Positions 40,115-49,838 of a stretch of 64,000 bases of DNA are shown here, one piece after another. Position 1 is the first letter of the stretch. Each line of letters opens with the position of its first letter. A program made the translations under genes and the position numbers. The DNA lies in NCBI GenBank assembly GCA_029267635.1, contig JAJUIK010000003.1, positions 130,751 to 194,750 on the forward strand. Direction: 5' to 3'. The notes below the pieces were generated by a model, which saw only the letters and a program-made list of their open reading frames with translations, had not been told where the DNA came from and searched no databases. Source of the stretch: Moraxellaceae bacterium. Its GTDB lineage: Bacteria; Pseudomonadota; Gammaproteobacteria; Pseudomonadales; Moraxellaceae.

Positions 40115-40885
40115 ATGGATTACATCAAAACCTCGGCACCCCAAAACGGTGTGGTGCTGATTGAGCTGAACCGGCCGGAAAAGCGTAATGCGCTGAACAA
40201 TGCCACGCTTAAACAGTTGGCAGATACTTTGGCACAGCTCGATGGCGATTTCACGGTAAAAACCGTGGTCATTACTGGCAACGAGCAGTGTTTCGCCGCA
40301 GGTGCCGACCTGAATGAACTGGCACAACTTGATGTGGTGTCAATCCAGCAGGATCAGCGCCCCTTGCTGTGGAAGCGTATTGATGAATTTTCCAAGCCCT
40401 TGATTATGGCGGTAAACGGTTATGCCTTTGGGGCCGGTTTTGAGCTGGCCTTGCATGGTGACATGGTGTTGACTGGTGAGAATGCACAATTTGCCTTGCC
40501 TGAAATTGGTCTGGGCATGTTGCCAGGCGCAGGCGGAACCCAGCGTTTGGCGCGTTTAGTGGGGCAGCAATTGACCATGCGCTGGGCCATGACCGGTGAA
40601 ATGATTCCGGCTCGAGTCGCCCTGCAACACGGGATTAGCAGCCAGATTTGTCCAAGCGGATTGACCGTGCAATATGCCATTGAACTGGCGGCAAAAATTG
40701 CCAAACAGGCACCGCTGGCGATCAAAGTGATTAAACAATCCTTGAAATCAATTCATGAAGTGACTTTAAGCCAGGGCTTAAAACTGGAACGTCAGCATTT
40801 TGTCTGGCTGGCCGCAACACAAGACCGCCAAGAAGGCATCAACGCCTTTTTAGAAAAAAGAAAACCAGAATTTAGAGGTGTGTAA
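40115..40885 (+). CDS. paaF: 2,3-dehydroadipyl-CoA hydratase PaaF
   Basis: This 256-residue crotonase-fold protein has ELNRPEKRNALN, the oxyanion segment FAAGADLNELAQ and PEIGLGMLPGAGGTQRL, which carries both active-site Glu positions of true enoyl-CoA hydratases. It hydrates 2,3-dehydroadipyl-CoA. Its stop overlaps the paaG start by 1 nt (TAATG). Confidence 0.93.
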   Translation: MDYIKTSAPQNGVVLIELNRPEKRNALNNATLKQLADTLAQLDGDFTVKTVVITGNEQCFAAGADLNELAQLDVVSIQQDQRPLLWKRIDEFSKPLIMAVNGYAFGAGFELALHGDMVLTGENAQFALPEIGLGMLPGAGGTQRLARLVGQQLTMRWAMTGEMIPARVALQHGISSQICPSGLTVQYAIELAAKIAKQAPLAIKVIKQSLKSIHEVTLSQGLKLERQHFVWLAATQDRQEGINAFLEKRKPEFRGV

Positions 40886-41676
40886 TGGATTACCAAACAG
40901 TTATTGTCGAAGAAAAAAACGCGGTGGGCTATTTAACCTTTAACCGTCCAAAACAGCTCAACAGTTTTAATGAGACGATGCATCAGGAAGTGTCACAAGT
41001 TCTGAAAGCCTGGGCTAAAGACCAGAATATCCGTGCCGTGGTGATTTCAGCGGAAGGTCGTGGTTTTTGTGCCGGCCAGGATCTCAATGACCGTGTGGTT
41101 GATCCGAATGCAGACGCACCTGATTTAGGTTTGTCGATCGAAAAATATTACAACCCTCTGATTAAACTAATTACTGAAATGCCAAAACCAGTGGTTTGTG
41201 CCGTAAATGGCGTGGCGGCCGGTGCGGGTGCCAATATTGCCTTGGCCTGTGACATTGTCTTGGCAGCAAAATCCGCTTCCTTTATTCAGGCGTTTTGCCG
41301 CTTGGGTCTCGTACCAGATTCTGGCGGTACCTGGTTCCTGCCACGTCTGGTCGGTCGTGCACAAGCGATGGGAATGGCCATGCTCGGTGATAAAATCAGT
41401 GCCGAACAGGCCGTGCAATTGGGCATGATCTGGCAAGTGGTTGAAGATGATCAGTTGCAAGCCGAAGCGGCAAAAATGGCAGAACATTTGGCCAAACAGC
41501 CAACCTATGGTTTGTCTTTAATCAAAAAAGCTATTCATGCAGCGGCAAATAATAATTTAGATGATCAATTAATTTTGGAACGTGATTTACAGCGTCTGGC
41601 GGGGCGTTCAAGTGACTATCGTGAAGGTGTGCAAGCCTTCATGCAAAAACGTACACCTGAATACAAAGGATGCTAA
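40885..41676 (+). CDS. paaG: 1,2-epoxyphenylacetyl-CoA isomerase PaaG
   Basis: This 263-residue crotonase-family isomerase has TFNRPKQLNSFNETMH, FCAGQDLNDR and the CRLGLVPDSGGTWFLPRLVG segment with an Asp at the catalytic position, which distinguishes PaaG from hydratases. It converts the ring epoxide to oxepin-CoA and also shifts a double bond later in the pathway. Confidence 0.94.
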   Translation: MDYQTVIVEEKNAVGYLTFNRPKQLNSFNETMHQEVSQVLKAWAKDQNIRAVVISAEGRGFCAGQDLNDRVVDPNADAPDLGLSIEKYYNPLIKLITEMPKPVVCAVNGVAAGAGANIALACDIVLAAKSASFIQAFCRLGLVPDSGGTWFLPRLVGRAQAMGMAMLGDKISAEQAVQLGMIWQVVEDDQLQAEAAKMAEHLAKQPTYGLSLIKKAIHAAANNNLDDQLILERDLQRLAGRSSDYREGVQAFMQKRTPEYKGC

Positions 41677-41679
41677 ATC

Positions 41680-43230
41680 ATGTCACAACTCAATTTACAG
41701 CAGACCAAAGTCGCTGTGATTGGTGCAGGTACCATGGGAATTGGTATCGCCCAACTCGCTGCGATGCATGGGCATCAAACTTATCTATTTGATGTCGATG
41801 CAGAAAAATCTAAAATAGCCGTAGCTCAATTGGCCGATCAGCTGGCCAAGCGGGTGCAAGCGGGAAAAATGGCTCAACAGTTGGTGGACAGTACATTGGC
41901 GAATCTGTCGATTGCAACAGCCATCGAACAGCTGGCGGAAACCGATTTAATCGTTGAGGCTATTGTTGAAAAGAAAGAAGTCAAACAGCAACTCTTTCAA
42001 CAACTAGCAGCCATTTGTTCGCCACAGACCATTTTTGCTTCAAATACGTCCTCGATTTCGATTACCGCGATTGCTTCAATCATTCCGCATCCAGAGCGTG
42101 TTGTGGGTTTGCATTTCTTCAATCCGGCACCGGTCATGAAGCTGGTCGAGATTATTCGTGGTTTAAAAACTTCCGCAGAGATTGCGACCGCTTTGACTGA
42201 ATTGATGCACTTGTGGAAAAAAGTACCGGTTACGGCAAAATCTACTCCTGGTTTTATTGTTAATCGTGTGGCGCGTCCGTATTATGCGGAAGCTTTTCGT
42301 GCCTTGCAGGAAAATGTCATCAGTCCTGAACAGCTGGATTTTATCCTGCGTGAATGTGGCCGTTTTGCCATGGGACCATGTGAGCTGACCGATCTGATTG
42401 GTCAGGACGTCAATTTTTCTGTGACGAAAAGTGTGTATCAGGAATTTTTCTATGAGCCGCGCTATCGTCCATCGCTGATTCAGAAAGAACTGGTCGATGC
42501 GGGATGTTACGGCCGGAAAAGTGGACAGGGCTTTTATCATTATGCTCAGGCAGAAAAAACACCGCAGTATCGCTTGCCGCAAATGGAAAAGTCTGAACAG
42601 CAACTTGCTGTACAGATCAAAGGAGCATGGCTGAATCTGCCCGCATTCATTCAGCGTATTCAACATGCTGAACGGATTGATGCAAACTGTGTGGCTGACC
42701 AGCGAGATGTCATTCAGATGGGTGAAGTAACCCTGAAAGTGACTCAAGGCGAATCGGTCGATCTCAGTTATGCCCAGGAAAAAATCGTCTTGATGGACTG
42801 GCATGCGGATTGGAGCAAGGCGAAGGCGATTGCACTGGTTGCTTCTACGGCGTGTACCGATCAGGATAAAGCGCAGGTTGCGGCATTCTTCCAGGCGATG
42901 GATATGATACCAATTTGGTCTCAAGATCATCCTGGGCTGTATGTTATGCGTACCATTGCAATGCTGGTGAATGAAGCCTGTGAAGCGGTACTGCATGCAA
43001 TTGCTTCTGAGCAACATATTGATGCAGCAATGAAATATGGTGTGAACTACCCGAAAGGACCTTTTGAATGGGCAGAATCCATCGGATATAACACTATTTT
43101 ACAAATATTGGAAAATTTGTATCATATTTATGCTGAAGAGAAGTACCGACCTAGTTTATATTTAAGAAAGAAAGTGGCGTTAGGACAGACGCCTCAGCAA
43201 CAAGACTTACAATATCGCCAAGCTGGCTAA
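41680..43230 (+). CDS. paaH: 3-hydroxyadipyl-CoA dehydrogenase PaaH
   Basis: This 516-residue dehydrogenase has an NAD-binding Rossmann domain (VIGAGTMGIGIAQLA, about 13-27), FASNTSSISI, the catalytic His in GLHFFNPAPVMKLVEII, and a duplicated C-terminal 3HCDH domain. It is longer than fatty-acid 3HCDHs (about 280), as usual for PaaH. It oxidises 3-hydroxyadipyl-CoA to the 3-oxo acid. It begins 3 nt after paaG. Confidence 0.95.
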   Translation: MSQLNLQQTKVAVIGAGTMGIGIAQLAAMHGHQTYLFDVDAEKSKIAVAQLADQLAKRVQAGKMAQQLVDSTLANLSIATAIEQLAETDLIVEAIVEKKEVKQQLFQQLAAICSPQTIFASNTSSISITAIASIIPHPERVVGLHFFNPAPVMKLVEIIRGLKTSAEIATALTELMHLWKKVPVTAKSTPGFIVNRVARPYYAEAFRALQENVISPEQLDFILRECGRFAMGPCELTDLIGQDVNFSVTKSVYQEFFYEPRYRPSLIQKELVDAGCYGRKSGQGFYHYAQAEKTPQYRLPQMEKSEQQLAVQIKGAWLNLPAFIQRIQHAERIDANCVADQRDVIQMGEVTLKVTQGESVDLSYAQEKIVLMDWHADWSKAKAIALVASTACTDQDKAQVAAFFQAMDMIPIWSQDHPGLYVMRTIAMLVNEACEAVLHAIASEQHIDAAMKYGVNYPKGPFEWAESIGYNTILQILENLYHIYAEEKYRPSLYLRKKVALGQTPQQQDLQYRQAG

Positions 43231-43244
43231 CAGGATTGCTTAAC

Positions 43245-44456
43245 ATGGAACAGGTTTTTATTTGCGATGCTATTCGCACGCCGATCGGCCGTTATGCAGG
43301 TGGACTCAGCGGCATTCGCCCGGATGACCTTGCAGCCTTACCGATTCAATATTTAAAACAGCAACATCCTGATCTGCCTTGGCATGAACTCGATGAAGTG
43401 GTGTTAGGCTGTGCCAACCAGGCCGGGGAGGATAACCGTAATGTCGCGCGTATGGCAGCATTATTGGCAGACTTGCCGGATTCAGTACCCGCCATTACCG
43501 TGAACCGTTTATGCGCATCGGGTCTGGATGCAGTCGGTTTGGCAGCGCGTGCGATCAAATCTGGTGAAGCACAGTTTGTACTGGCGGGTGGGGTCGAGTC
43601 GATGAGCCGTGCTCCATTCGTTCAATCCAAACCGACCGCAGCCTTTAGCCGTGCCCCGGAAATTTTTGATACCACCATCGGCTGGCGTTTTATCAATCCA
43701 AAATTCAAGTCAAATTTTGGTGTGGATAGCATGCCGGAAACCGCGGAAAACGTGGCAGAAAAGTACCAGGTGAGCCGTGAAGATCAAGATTTGTTTGCTT
43801 ACCGCAGTCAGCAAAAAACCGCGCAAGCACAGCAGAACGGAATCTTTGCAGAAGAAATTATGCCGGTCGAGATCAAAGACCGGAAGAAAAATAGCATTAC
43901 TATTGCGCAGGATGAACATCCGCGTGCGGATACCACTTTAGAAACGCTGGCGGGACTGAAAGCACCGTTTAAAGCAACAGGGGGATCGGTCACGGCCGGT
44001 AATGCTTCTGGTGTGAATGATGGTGCAGCCTGTGTTTTATTGGCCAATCAGGATTTTGTTGCACAACATGCACTCAAGCCTTTAGCCAAAGTGGTCGCGA
44101 TTGCCAGTGCTGGGGTTGAAGCTAAATATATGGGTATTGGACCAGTTCCGGCCGTGGAGAAAGTCTTGAAACAGACTGGCCTAACATTGGACCAAATGGA
44201 TGTCATTGAGCTGAATGAGGCGTTTGCTGCACAATCGCTTGCCGTGATGCGTGAGCTGGGCCTGCAAGATGATGATGCCCGGGTCAATCCGAATGGTGGT
44301 GCAATTGCACTGGGTCATCCACTCGGTATGAGTGGTACACGTTTGGTGATCACCGCGATGAAAGAACTCAAACGTCGTCAAGGAAAATACGCTTTGTGCA
44401 CCATGTGTGTCGGTGTCGGACAAGGTGTCGCGCTTATTTTGGAAAATGTAGCTTAA
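43245..44456 (+). CDS. paaJ: 3-oxoadipyl-CoA/3-oxo-5,6-dehydrosuberyl-CoA thiolase PaaJ
   Basis: There are 403 residues from the ATG at 43245 (CAGGA ribosome site). The catalytic Cys is in NRLCASGLDAVG, His in GGAIALGHPLGMSG and the second Cys in CTMCVGVGQG. It cleaves the pathway's beta-keto CoA esters to acetyl-CoA and succinyl-CoA. PcaF of the protocatechuate branch is a close relative, but the location settles the assignment. Confidence 0.94.
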   Translation: MEQVFICDAIRTPIGRYAGGLSGIRPDDLAALPIQYLKQQHPDLPWHELDEVVLGCANQAGEDNRNVARMAALLADLPDSVPAITVNRLCASGLDAVGLAARAIKSGEAQFVLAGGVESMSRAPFVQSKPTAAFSRAPEIFDTTIGWRFINPKFKSNFGVDSMPETAENVAEKYQVSREDQDLFAYRSQQKTAQAQQNGIFAEEIMPVEIKDRKKNSITIAQDEHPRADTTLETLAGLKAPFKATGGSVTAGNASGVNDGAACVLLANQDFVAQHALKPLAKVVAIASAGVEAKYMGIGPVPAVEKVLKQTGLTLDQMDVIELNEAFAAQSLAVMRELGLQDDDARVNPNGGAIALGHPLGMSGTRLVITAMKELKRRQGKYALCTMCVGVGQGVALILENVA

Positions 44457-44538
44457 GCTGAGTCTTAGGTGGATTGAATCAGGACAAATCCGTTAAAAAT
44501 GCAAAAACAGTCAGGATGACTGTACAAGGAGTAGTAAC

Positions 44539-45831
44539 ATGAATAATAACGCAATGGAAAAGATCGAAACCGTTTCAATTGACGAATTGCGTCAGGTGCA
44601 GCTAGAGCGCATGAAAAAAACCTTGCAGCATGCGTATCAGAATAGCCCGGTCTATAAAAAGAAATTCGATGACGCCGGCGTGCATCCCGATGATTTTAAA
44701 TCCTTGGACGATCTGGCCAAGTTTCCATTCACCACCAAAAAAGACCTGCGTGACAACTATCCGTTTGGCATGTTTGCCGTTCCACAAGAACAGATTGTGC
44801 GTGTACATGCCTCTTCAGGTACGACCGGCCAGCCTACTGTGGTCGGTTATACGCAAAATGATATCAATATCTGGTCTGATGTGGTGGCGCGTTCCTTGCG
44901 TACAGCAGGCCTGAGTCATAAAGATACCATTCAGGTTTCCTATGGTTATGGCTTGTTTACCGGTGGTTTGGGCGCACATTATGGTGTGGAGCGTTTGGGT
45001 GCGACGGTAATTCCGATGTCGGGTGGCCAGACCGATCGACAGGCGCAACTCATCCATGATTTCAAGCCAACAGCATTGATGGTGACACCTTCTTATTGCC
45101 TGAACATTATTGAAGCTCTCGAGAAAAAATTTGGCACGGCCAAAGACTGTTCGATTAAAACCGGCATTTTTGGTGCTGAGCCATGGACCAATGAAATGCG
45201 TAAGGAAATCGAAGAGCGTTTAGGCATTGATGCGCTGGATATTTACGGTTTATCCGAGGTGATGGGGCCGGGTGTGGCGATGGAATGTCTGGAATCGAAA
45301 GACGGTCCGACCATTTGGGAAGATCATTTCTATCCGGAAATCATTCATCCGGAAACCGGTGAAGTTTTACCAGATGGCGAACTGGGTGAGCTGGTTTTTA
45401 CCACGATTACCAAAGAGGGTATGCCGGTGATCCGCTATCGTACCCGTGATTTGACCCGTTTATTGCCGGGAACAGCGCGTACCATGCGCCGTATGGATAA
45501 AATCGTGGGCCGCAGTGATGACATGATGATCATTCGTGGGGTCAATGTTTTCCCATCGCAGATTGAAGAGCAGATTTTGCAGATTCCGCAATTGATTCCT
45601 AACTATGAAATTCACATTTGTAAACATGGACATTTGGATACGTTGCATGTTCGGGCAGAAATGCGTAAAGATATAAGTGATATCGCGGCACATCAGTTGT
45701 CACAGCAATTGAAAAGCCAGATCAAAACCATGGTCGGGATTACGGTGAGTGTGGAAATTCTGCCAGAAGGCACATTACCACGTTCGGAAGGCAAGGCGCA
45801 GCGGGTATTTGATATTCGCCAGATTGCATGA
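44539..45831 (+). CDS. paaK: Phenylacetate-CoA ligase PaaK
   Basis: This 430-residue AMP-forming ligase has the P-loop SSGTTGQPTVVGYT (about 94-107), GLSEVMGPGVAMEC, and the hinge and C-terminal GRSDDMMIIRGVNVFPSQIEE. It activates phenylacetate to phenylacetyl-CoA, the inducer of the pathway. AAGGAG ribosome site. An 82-nt gap separates it from paaJ. Confidence 0.96.
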   Translation: MNNNAMEKIETVSIDELRQVQLERMKKTLQHAYQNSPVYKKKFDDAGVHPDDFKSLDDLAKFPFTTKKDLRDNYPFGMFAVPQEQIVRVHASSGTTGQPTVVGYTQNDINIWSDVVARSLRTAGLSHKDTIQVSYGYGLFTGGLGAHYGVERLGATVIPMSGGQTDRQAQLIHDFKPTALMVTPSYCLNIIEALEKKFGTAKDCSIKTGIFGAEPWTNEMRKEIEERLGIDALDIYGLSEVMGPGVAMECLESKDGPTIWEDHFYPEIIHPETGEVLPDGELGELVFTTITKEGMPVIRYRTRDLTRLLPGTARTMRRMDKIVGRSDDMMIIRGVNVFPSQIEEQILQIPQLIPNYEIHICKHGHLDTLHVRAEMRKDISDIAAHQLSQQLKSQIKTMVGITVSVEILPEGTLPRSEGKAQRVFDIRQIA

Positions 45832-45837
45832 GAGTGT

Positions 45838-45869
45838 AAAGGTGATTGATCACAGGATGAATCACCTTT
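45838..45869 (+). terminator. Hairpin between paaK and paaX
   Basis: AAAGGTGATT / AATCACCTTT pair perfectly over 10 bp around a 12-nt loop, followed by CAGTTTTG. The short T-run suggests a partial terminator or attenuator that would lower expression of the repressor gene relative to the catabolic genes. Confidence 0.55.
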
Positions 45870-45896
45870 CAGTTTTGAAGTGAAGGGTTAAATGTG

Positions 45897-46838
45897 ATGA
45901 ATCCAAAATTAAAACAGGTTCTTGATGATTTCATCGACCGTGAAGCATTAAGTGGTACATCACTGATCATGACCATTTTCGGTGACAGTATTTTTCATCG
46001 GGGCGGGATTATCAGTTTAGCCAGTCTGATTCAGCTCATGGATGTTTTTGCTTTTAATGAGCGTTCTGTGCGTACTGCGGTGTTTCGCTTGGTACAAAAT
46101 GGCTGGCTGATTTCTGAGAAGATTGGCCGTACCAGTTATTACCGGGTCACCGAAAGTAGCCGTCAGCGTTTTCTGATGGCGGATCAAAAAATTTACAGTT
46201 TCACCCATTCCGACTGGGATCAGAAATGGGATTTGGTATTACTCAGTTCTGTCGAGCTGGAAAATAAAATCATTTTGAAACGTGAACTGGAATGGTTAGG
46301 TTTTGCCAATATTGCCACCAATGTCATGGCTTATCCGGGTTGTGATCACTTGAAACTACAAAATCTGTTGCTCAATTTAAAAATGACCGATCAGGTAGTG
46401 CTATTTAAAGCTGAAACCTTGCAGTTGTGGCAGGAATCTTATCCAACTGTCAAACGGATGGTAGCGACCAATTGGCCGGTGCAGGAACTGCACACACGTT
46501 ATGAAAAATTTATCCATGATTTCCGTGAATTTTTTAATTTGGTGGAACATGAAGAAGATCTGGATCCCATACAGGCCTTCCAGATTCGTATTTTGCTGAT
46601 TCATCAGTATCGTCGTATTTTGCTCAAAGATCCAAACTTACCGTTTGAGCTATTACCGTCCGACTGGCTTTCCCTGACTGCACGTAATTTGAGTAGCAAC
46701 CTCTATCAAACCGTATTTTCAGCTGCGGATGAGTTTTTTCTGGACATCGCCCGCACTTCCGAGGGCAGCATGCCGCCGGCACATCCGCAATTTTATAAGC
46801 GTTTTGGTGGCTTAAAACAGGAAGCCATGAGCGTTTAA
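45897..46838 (+). CDS. paaX: Phenylacetate pathway repressor PaaX
   Basis: There are 313 residues from the ATG at 45897; a GTG one codon earlier is in frame. The N-terminal winged-helix domain (SLIMTIFGDSIFHRGG, then NERSVRTAVFRLVQNGWL) and the middle SYYRVTESSR and DWDQKWDLVLLSS are typical of PaaX. It is a GntR-like repressor relieved by phenylacetyl-CoA. Likely targets are the TGATAC-N27-GTATCG repeats at paaA and the MFS gene. Confidence 0.95.
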   Translation: MNPKLKQVLDDFIDREALSGTSLIMTIFGDSIFHRGGIISLASLIQLMDVFAFNERSVRTAVFRLVQNGWLISEKIGRTSYYRVTESSRQRFLMADQKIYSFTHSDWDQKWDLVLLSSVELENKIILKRELEWLGFANIATNVMAYPGCDHLKLQNLLLNLKMTDQVVLFKAETLQLWQESYPTVKRMVATNWPVQELHTRYEKFIHDFREFFNLVEHEEDLDPIQAFQIRILLIHQYRRILLKDPNLPFELLPSDWLSLTARNLSSNLYQTVFSAADEFFLDIARTSEGSMPPAHPQFYKRFGGLKQEAMSV

Positions 46839-46876
46839 TAACCATAATTCAAGGATAGATTGAAAGGAATAAAGCC

Positions 46877-47479
46877 ATGCCATGTTATGTGATCGATGGA
46901 GTGATCCCGGTGGTAAGCCCGAAAGCCTATGTGCATCCCACAGCGGTTTTGATTGGTGATGTCATTATTGAAGAGGGCGTTTATATCGGTCCATTTGCCT
47001 CCTTACGCGCAGACTTCGGCCGTATCCATATCCAGAAGAATGCCAATGTGCAGGATTCCTGTACCATTCACGGTTTTCCGCACAGTGTGACCTTGGTAGA
47101 GGAATATGGTCATATCGGACATGGTGCAATTCTGCATGGCTGTGTGATCCGTAAAAATGCTTTGGTCGGGATGAATAGCGTGATTCTGGACGAATCTGAA
47201 ATTGGTGAAAATAGTATTGTCGGTGCCAATAGTACGGTCAGAGCTAAAACACTTGTTCCTGACAATGTGCTGGCATTAGGCAGTCCGGCACGGGTAATAC
47301 GTCCTTTAGAAAGCAAAGAAATTGCGTGGAAGAAAAAGGGCACGGAAGAATATATCACCCTGACTCAACGTTGTTTATCCTCGATGCAAGAAGTTGAACC
47401 TTTGCCCGACCAGACAGACAATCGACTGACCTATGAAAATTTTACTTCGAGTCATGTGCTGAAAAGCCAAGCTTCTTGA
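46877..47479 (+). CDS. paaY: PaaY, gamma-carbonic-anhydrase-like hexapeptide thioesterase
   Basis: This 200-residue left-handed beta-helix protein has hexapeptide repeats ([46 protein letters not shown]). Histidines in IHGFP and [12 protein letters not shown] are placed to bind metal. PaaY proteins hydrolyse dead-end CoA thioesters that would otherwise tie up CoA. AAAGGA ribosome site, 38 nt after paaX. Confidence 0.93.
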   Translation: MPCYVIDGVIPVVSPKAYVHPTAVLIGDVIIEEGVYIGPFASLRADFGRIHIQKNANVQDSCTIHGFPHSVTLVEEYGHIGHGAILHGCVIRKNALVGMNSVILDESEIGENSIVGANSTVRAKTLVPDNVLALGSPARVIRPLESKEIAWKKKGTEEYITLTQRCLSSMQEVEPLPDQTDNRLTYENFTSSHVLKSQAS

Positions 47480-47698
47480 AAGTAATTCTGCTGCTAAAAA
47501 CGCAAGTGATGCAACCTACTGCATTTTGTAAAACTGTCCAGATAGCTCAGTTTGATTGTTAAAAGGAGCTGTTGGGGGAGTTTGTGCCATCTTTTTAACT
47601 TTGGCATCGACGAGAACTGCGGTCATCACGATATTCTGCCTGGCATCTGGAAACCCGAAAAGTTATGATGCGATTTTCAAAGTTGTTGGATCACTGCA

Positions 47699-48766
47699 AT
47701 GAAAATTGTCGCGGATGAAAATCTGGCTTTTACCGAATATTTCTTTTCAGCGTTTGGAGAAATCCAGCAACGTCCCGGACGAACCCTGACCCATGCGGAT
47801 GTGCAAGATGCGCAGGCTTTACTGGTTCGTTCGGTGACACCCGTCAACCGTGCACTGATTCAGCATACGGCTTTACAGTTTGTGGGTAGTGCCACCATCG
47901 GTACGGATCATTTAGATATTTCTGCTTTACAACAACAGCAGATTCAGTGGGCCAATGCTGCGGGTTGTAATGCACAGGCAGTTGCCGAATATGTCATTAC
48001 GGCTTTAAAATATGTCCGCCCGGAATTATTAAAAAATAAACCTGCCTTTACTTTAGGGATTGTCGGCCTGGGCAACGTGGGAACACGTCTGGCGAAAATG
48101 GCACAGTTACTGGGCTGGAACGTGCTGGGCTATGACCCGTTGGTGTCGCGTGAACAGATCAATCAGGTTGAATTTGAACAGCTACTGACTGAAAGTGATG
48201 CGATTTCCATTCATGTGCCACTGACTAAAACAGGGCCTTATCCAACCTATCATTTATTCGATACTCAAACTTTGGCAAAAATTCCGGCACAAACCATTCT
48301 GATTAATAGTGCGCGTGGCCCGGTGATTGCTGAACAGGCTTTGTTAGACGATATTCAACGTACTCAGCGCACAGTGATTCTGGATGTGTTTGAACATGAA
48401 CCGATCATTTCAGCGCAGTTGCTGGATGCGGTTACGGTGGTCACACCGCATATTGCGGGCTACAGTCTGGAAGGCAAGGCACGCGGTACGGAAATGATTT
48501 ATCAAGCCTTCTGTACACATTTTGGCTTTAGGGCGGATAAGCATTTTGAAAGTCAGTTACCCGGCTGCAGCAATTTATTTGCCGGACAGGATTTACATGA
48601 TGTGTTGATTCAGCATTTACCTGAAATTTATGATATTGCCCGTGATGATGCAGCCCTGCGTGCCTGTTTAAAAGACGGTTTTGTGGAGCAGCCTGCTTTT
48701 GATCAGCTACGTAAGACATACCCGCTGCGCCGAGAATGGTCTGCTTATGGAGGACCACAGGCATGA
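47699..48766 (+). CDS. pdxB: Erythronate-4-phosphate dehydrogenase
   Basis: This 355-residue D-2-hydroxyacid dehydrogenase has the NAD-binding loop GIVGLGNVGTRLAKM, catalytic Arg in NSARGPVI, Glu in VFEHEP and His in TPHIAGYS, plus the extra C-terminal dimerisation domain of PdxB. It acts in pyridoxal phosphate synthesis. Its stop overlaps the next start (ATGA). The 47480-47698 gap before it shows nothing definite. Confidence 0.95.
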   Translation: MKIVADENLAFTEYFFSAFGEIQQRPGRTLTHADVQDAQALLVRSVTPVNRALIQHTALQFVGSATIGTDHLDISALQQQQIQWANAAGCNAQAVAEYVITALKYVRPELLKNKPAFTLGIVGLGNVGTRLAKMAQLLGWNVLGYDPLVSREQINQVEFEQLLTESDAISIHVPLTKTGPYPTYHLFDTQTLAKIPAQTILINSARGPVIAEQALLDDIQRTQRTVILDVFEHEPIISAQLLDAVTVVTPHIAGYSLEGKARGTEMIYQAFCTHFGFRADKHFESQLPGCSNLFAGQDLHDVLIQHLPEIYDIARDDAALRACLKDGFVEQPAFDQLRKTYPLRREWSAYGGPQA

Positions 48767-49734
48767 TGGATTATCAACCGACCTGTGATCTGGCGACCAT
48801 GCAGGCACGAGCCAAAATGTATGCTCGGATTCGCCAGTTTTTTGCCGAGCGTAACGTGCTTGAAGTGGAAACTCCCATTTTATCGCAAGCGGGTGTGACG
48901 GATGTGCATTTGGCTTCGGTCGCAGCCCAGCGTCATGTGGCGGGGCAGTTGCAAACCCATTATTTACAGACTTCACCCGAATTTGCCATGAAACGCTTGC
49001 TGGCCAGTGGCAGCGGACCGATTTATCAAATCTGTAAAGTATTCCGTGATGATGAGCATGGCCGCAAGCACAACAGTGAATTCAGCATGCTGGAGTGGTA
49101 TCGTCCGGGTTTTAGCTTGAAAGACCTGATGTTTGAAACGACGGACCTGCTATCTGTCTGTTTGCAAGAGCGCTTTAGTGAGTTGCGTCCGCTGGTGCTG
49201 AGTTATAAACACGCTTTTCAGGACCGTCTGGATCTCAATCCTTTGCAGGCGACGCTAAAACAGCTTAAAGATACTGCAAATCGGGTCGGACTGAATTTGG
49301 ATTTGGGTGAGGATCGTTTGGGTTATATTGATTTGTTATTTTCCCATTTTGTTGAGCCGAGTTTGGGGTTCGATACGCCGGTTTTTCTGACCGACTTTCC
49401 ACCGGAATTGGCATCTTTGGCCAAAGTGAAGCACGACCAAGATGGTGAATGGGTGGCTGCCCGTTTCGAGCTGTATATTGAAGGCCTGGAGCTGGCAAAT
49501 GCCTATGATGAGCTGGTGGATGCAGAGATATTACGTCAGCGTTTTGAGCAGGATAACCAGCGCCGCGCTGACTCGGGGCTTACCATCATGCCCGTGGATG
49601 AATATCTATTGGCGGCCTTACCGCAGATGCCGGCAACGTCGGGTATTGCTTTGGGTCTAGATCGCTTATTGATGGTGGCGACGCAACAATCACGTCTGGA
49701 TAAAGTCATGACTTTCCCGGCACATTTAGCCTAA
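48763..49734 (+). CDS. epmA: EF-P lysine-lysyltransferase EpmA (PoxA/GenX)
   Basis: There are 323 residues from the ATG at 48763 (GGAGGA ribosome site). It is a class II lysyl-tRNA synthetase catalytic core without the anticodon-binding domain: EVETPILSQAGVTDVHL, FRDDEHGRKHNSEFSMLEWY and GIALGLDRLLM. It attaches beta-lysine to elongation factor P. epmB and efp are not in this window. It overlaps pdxB by 4 nt. Confidence 0.95.
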   Translation: MMDYQPTCDLATMQARAKMYARIRQFFAERNVLEVETPILSQAGVTDVHLASVAAQRHVAGQLQTHYLQTSPEFAMKRLLASGSGPIYQICKVFRDDEHGRKHNSEFSMLEWYRPGFSLKDLMFETTDLLSVCLQERFSELRPLVLSYKHAFQDRLDLNPLQATLKQLKDTANRVGLNLDLGEDRLGYIDLLFSHFVEPSLGFDTPVFLTDFPPELASLAKVKHDQDGEWVAARFELYIEGLELANAYDELVDAEILRQRFEQDNQRRADSGLTIMPVDEYLLAALPQMPATSGIALGLDRLLMVATQQSRLDKVMTFPAHLA

Positions 49735-49800
49735 GCGGTTCGGACGCTATTTTTAGTGGCAAAAGATTGACTGTGTTGAATAGGCAAATTGAGCAAAAAT

Positions 49801-49825
49801 AAAGGGAGCCGAATCAGCTCTCTTT
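49801..49825. terminator. Terminator between convergent epmA and ruvB
   Basis: AAAGGGAGC / GCTCTCTTT (one G-T pair) with a 7-nt loop lies between the convergent stop codons. Confidence 0.65.
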
Positions 49826-49838
49826 ATGCTTGACAGGA

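Noticed and set aside
42163-43017. A 284-codon minus-strand open frame within paaH
   Set aside because: It is antisense to a clear dehydrogenase, has no ribosome site or recognised motif, and its Arg/His/Asn-rich composition is typical of a shadow frame.
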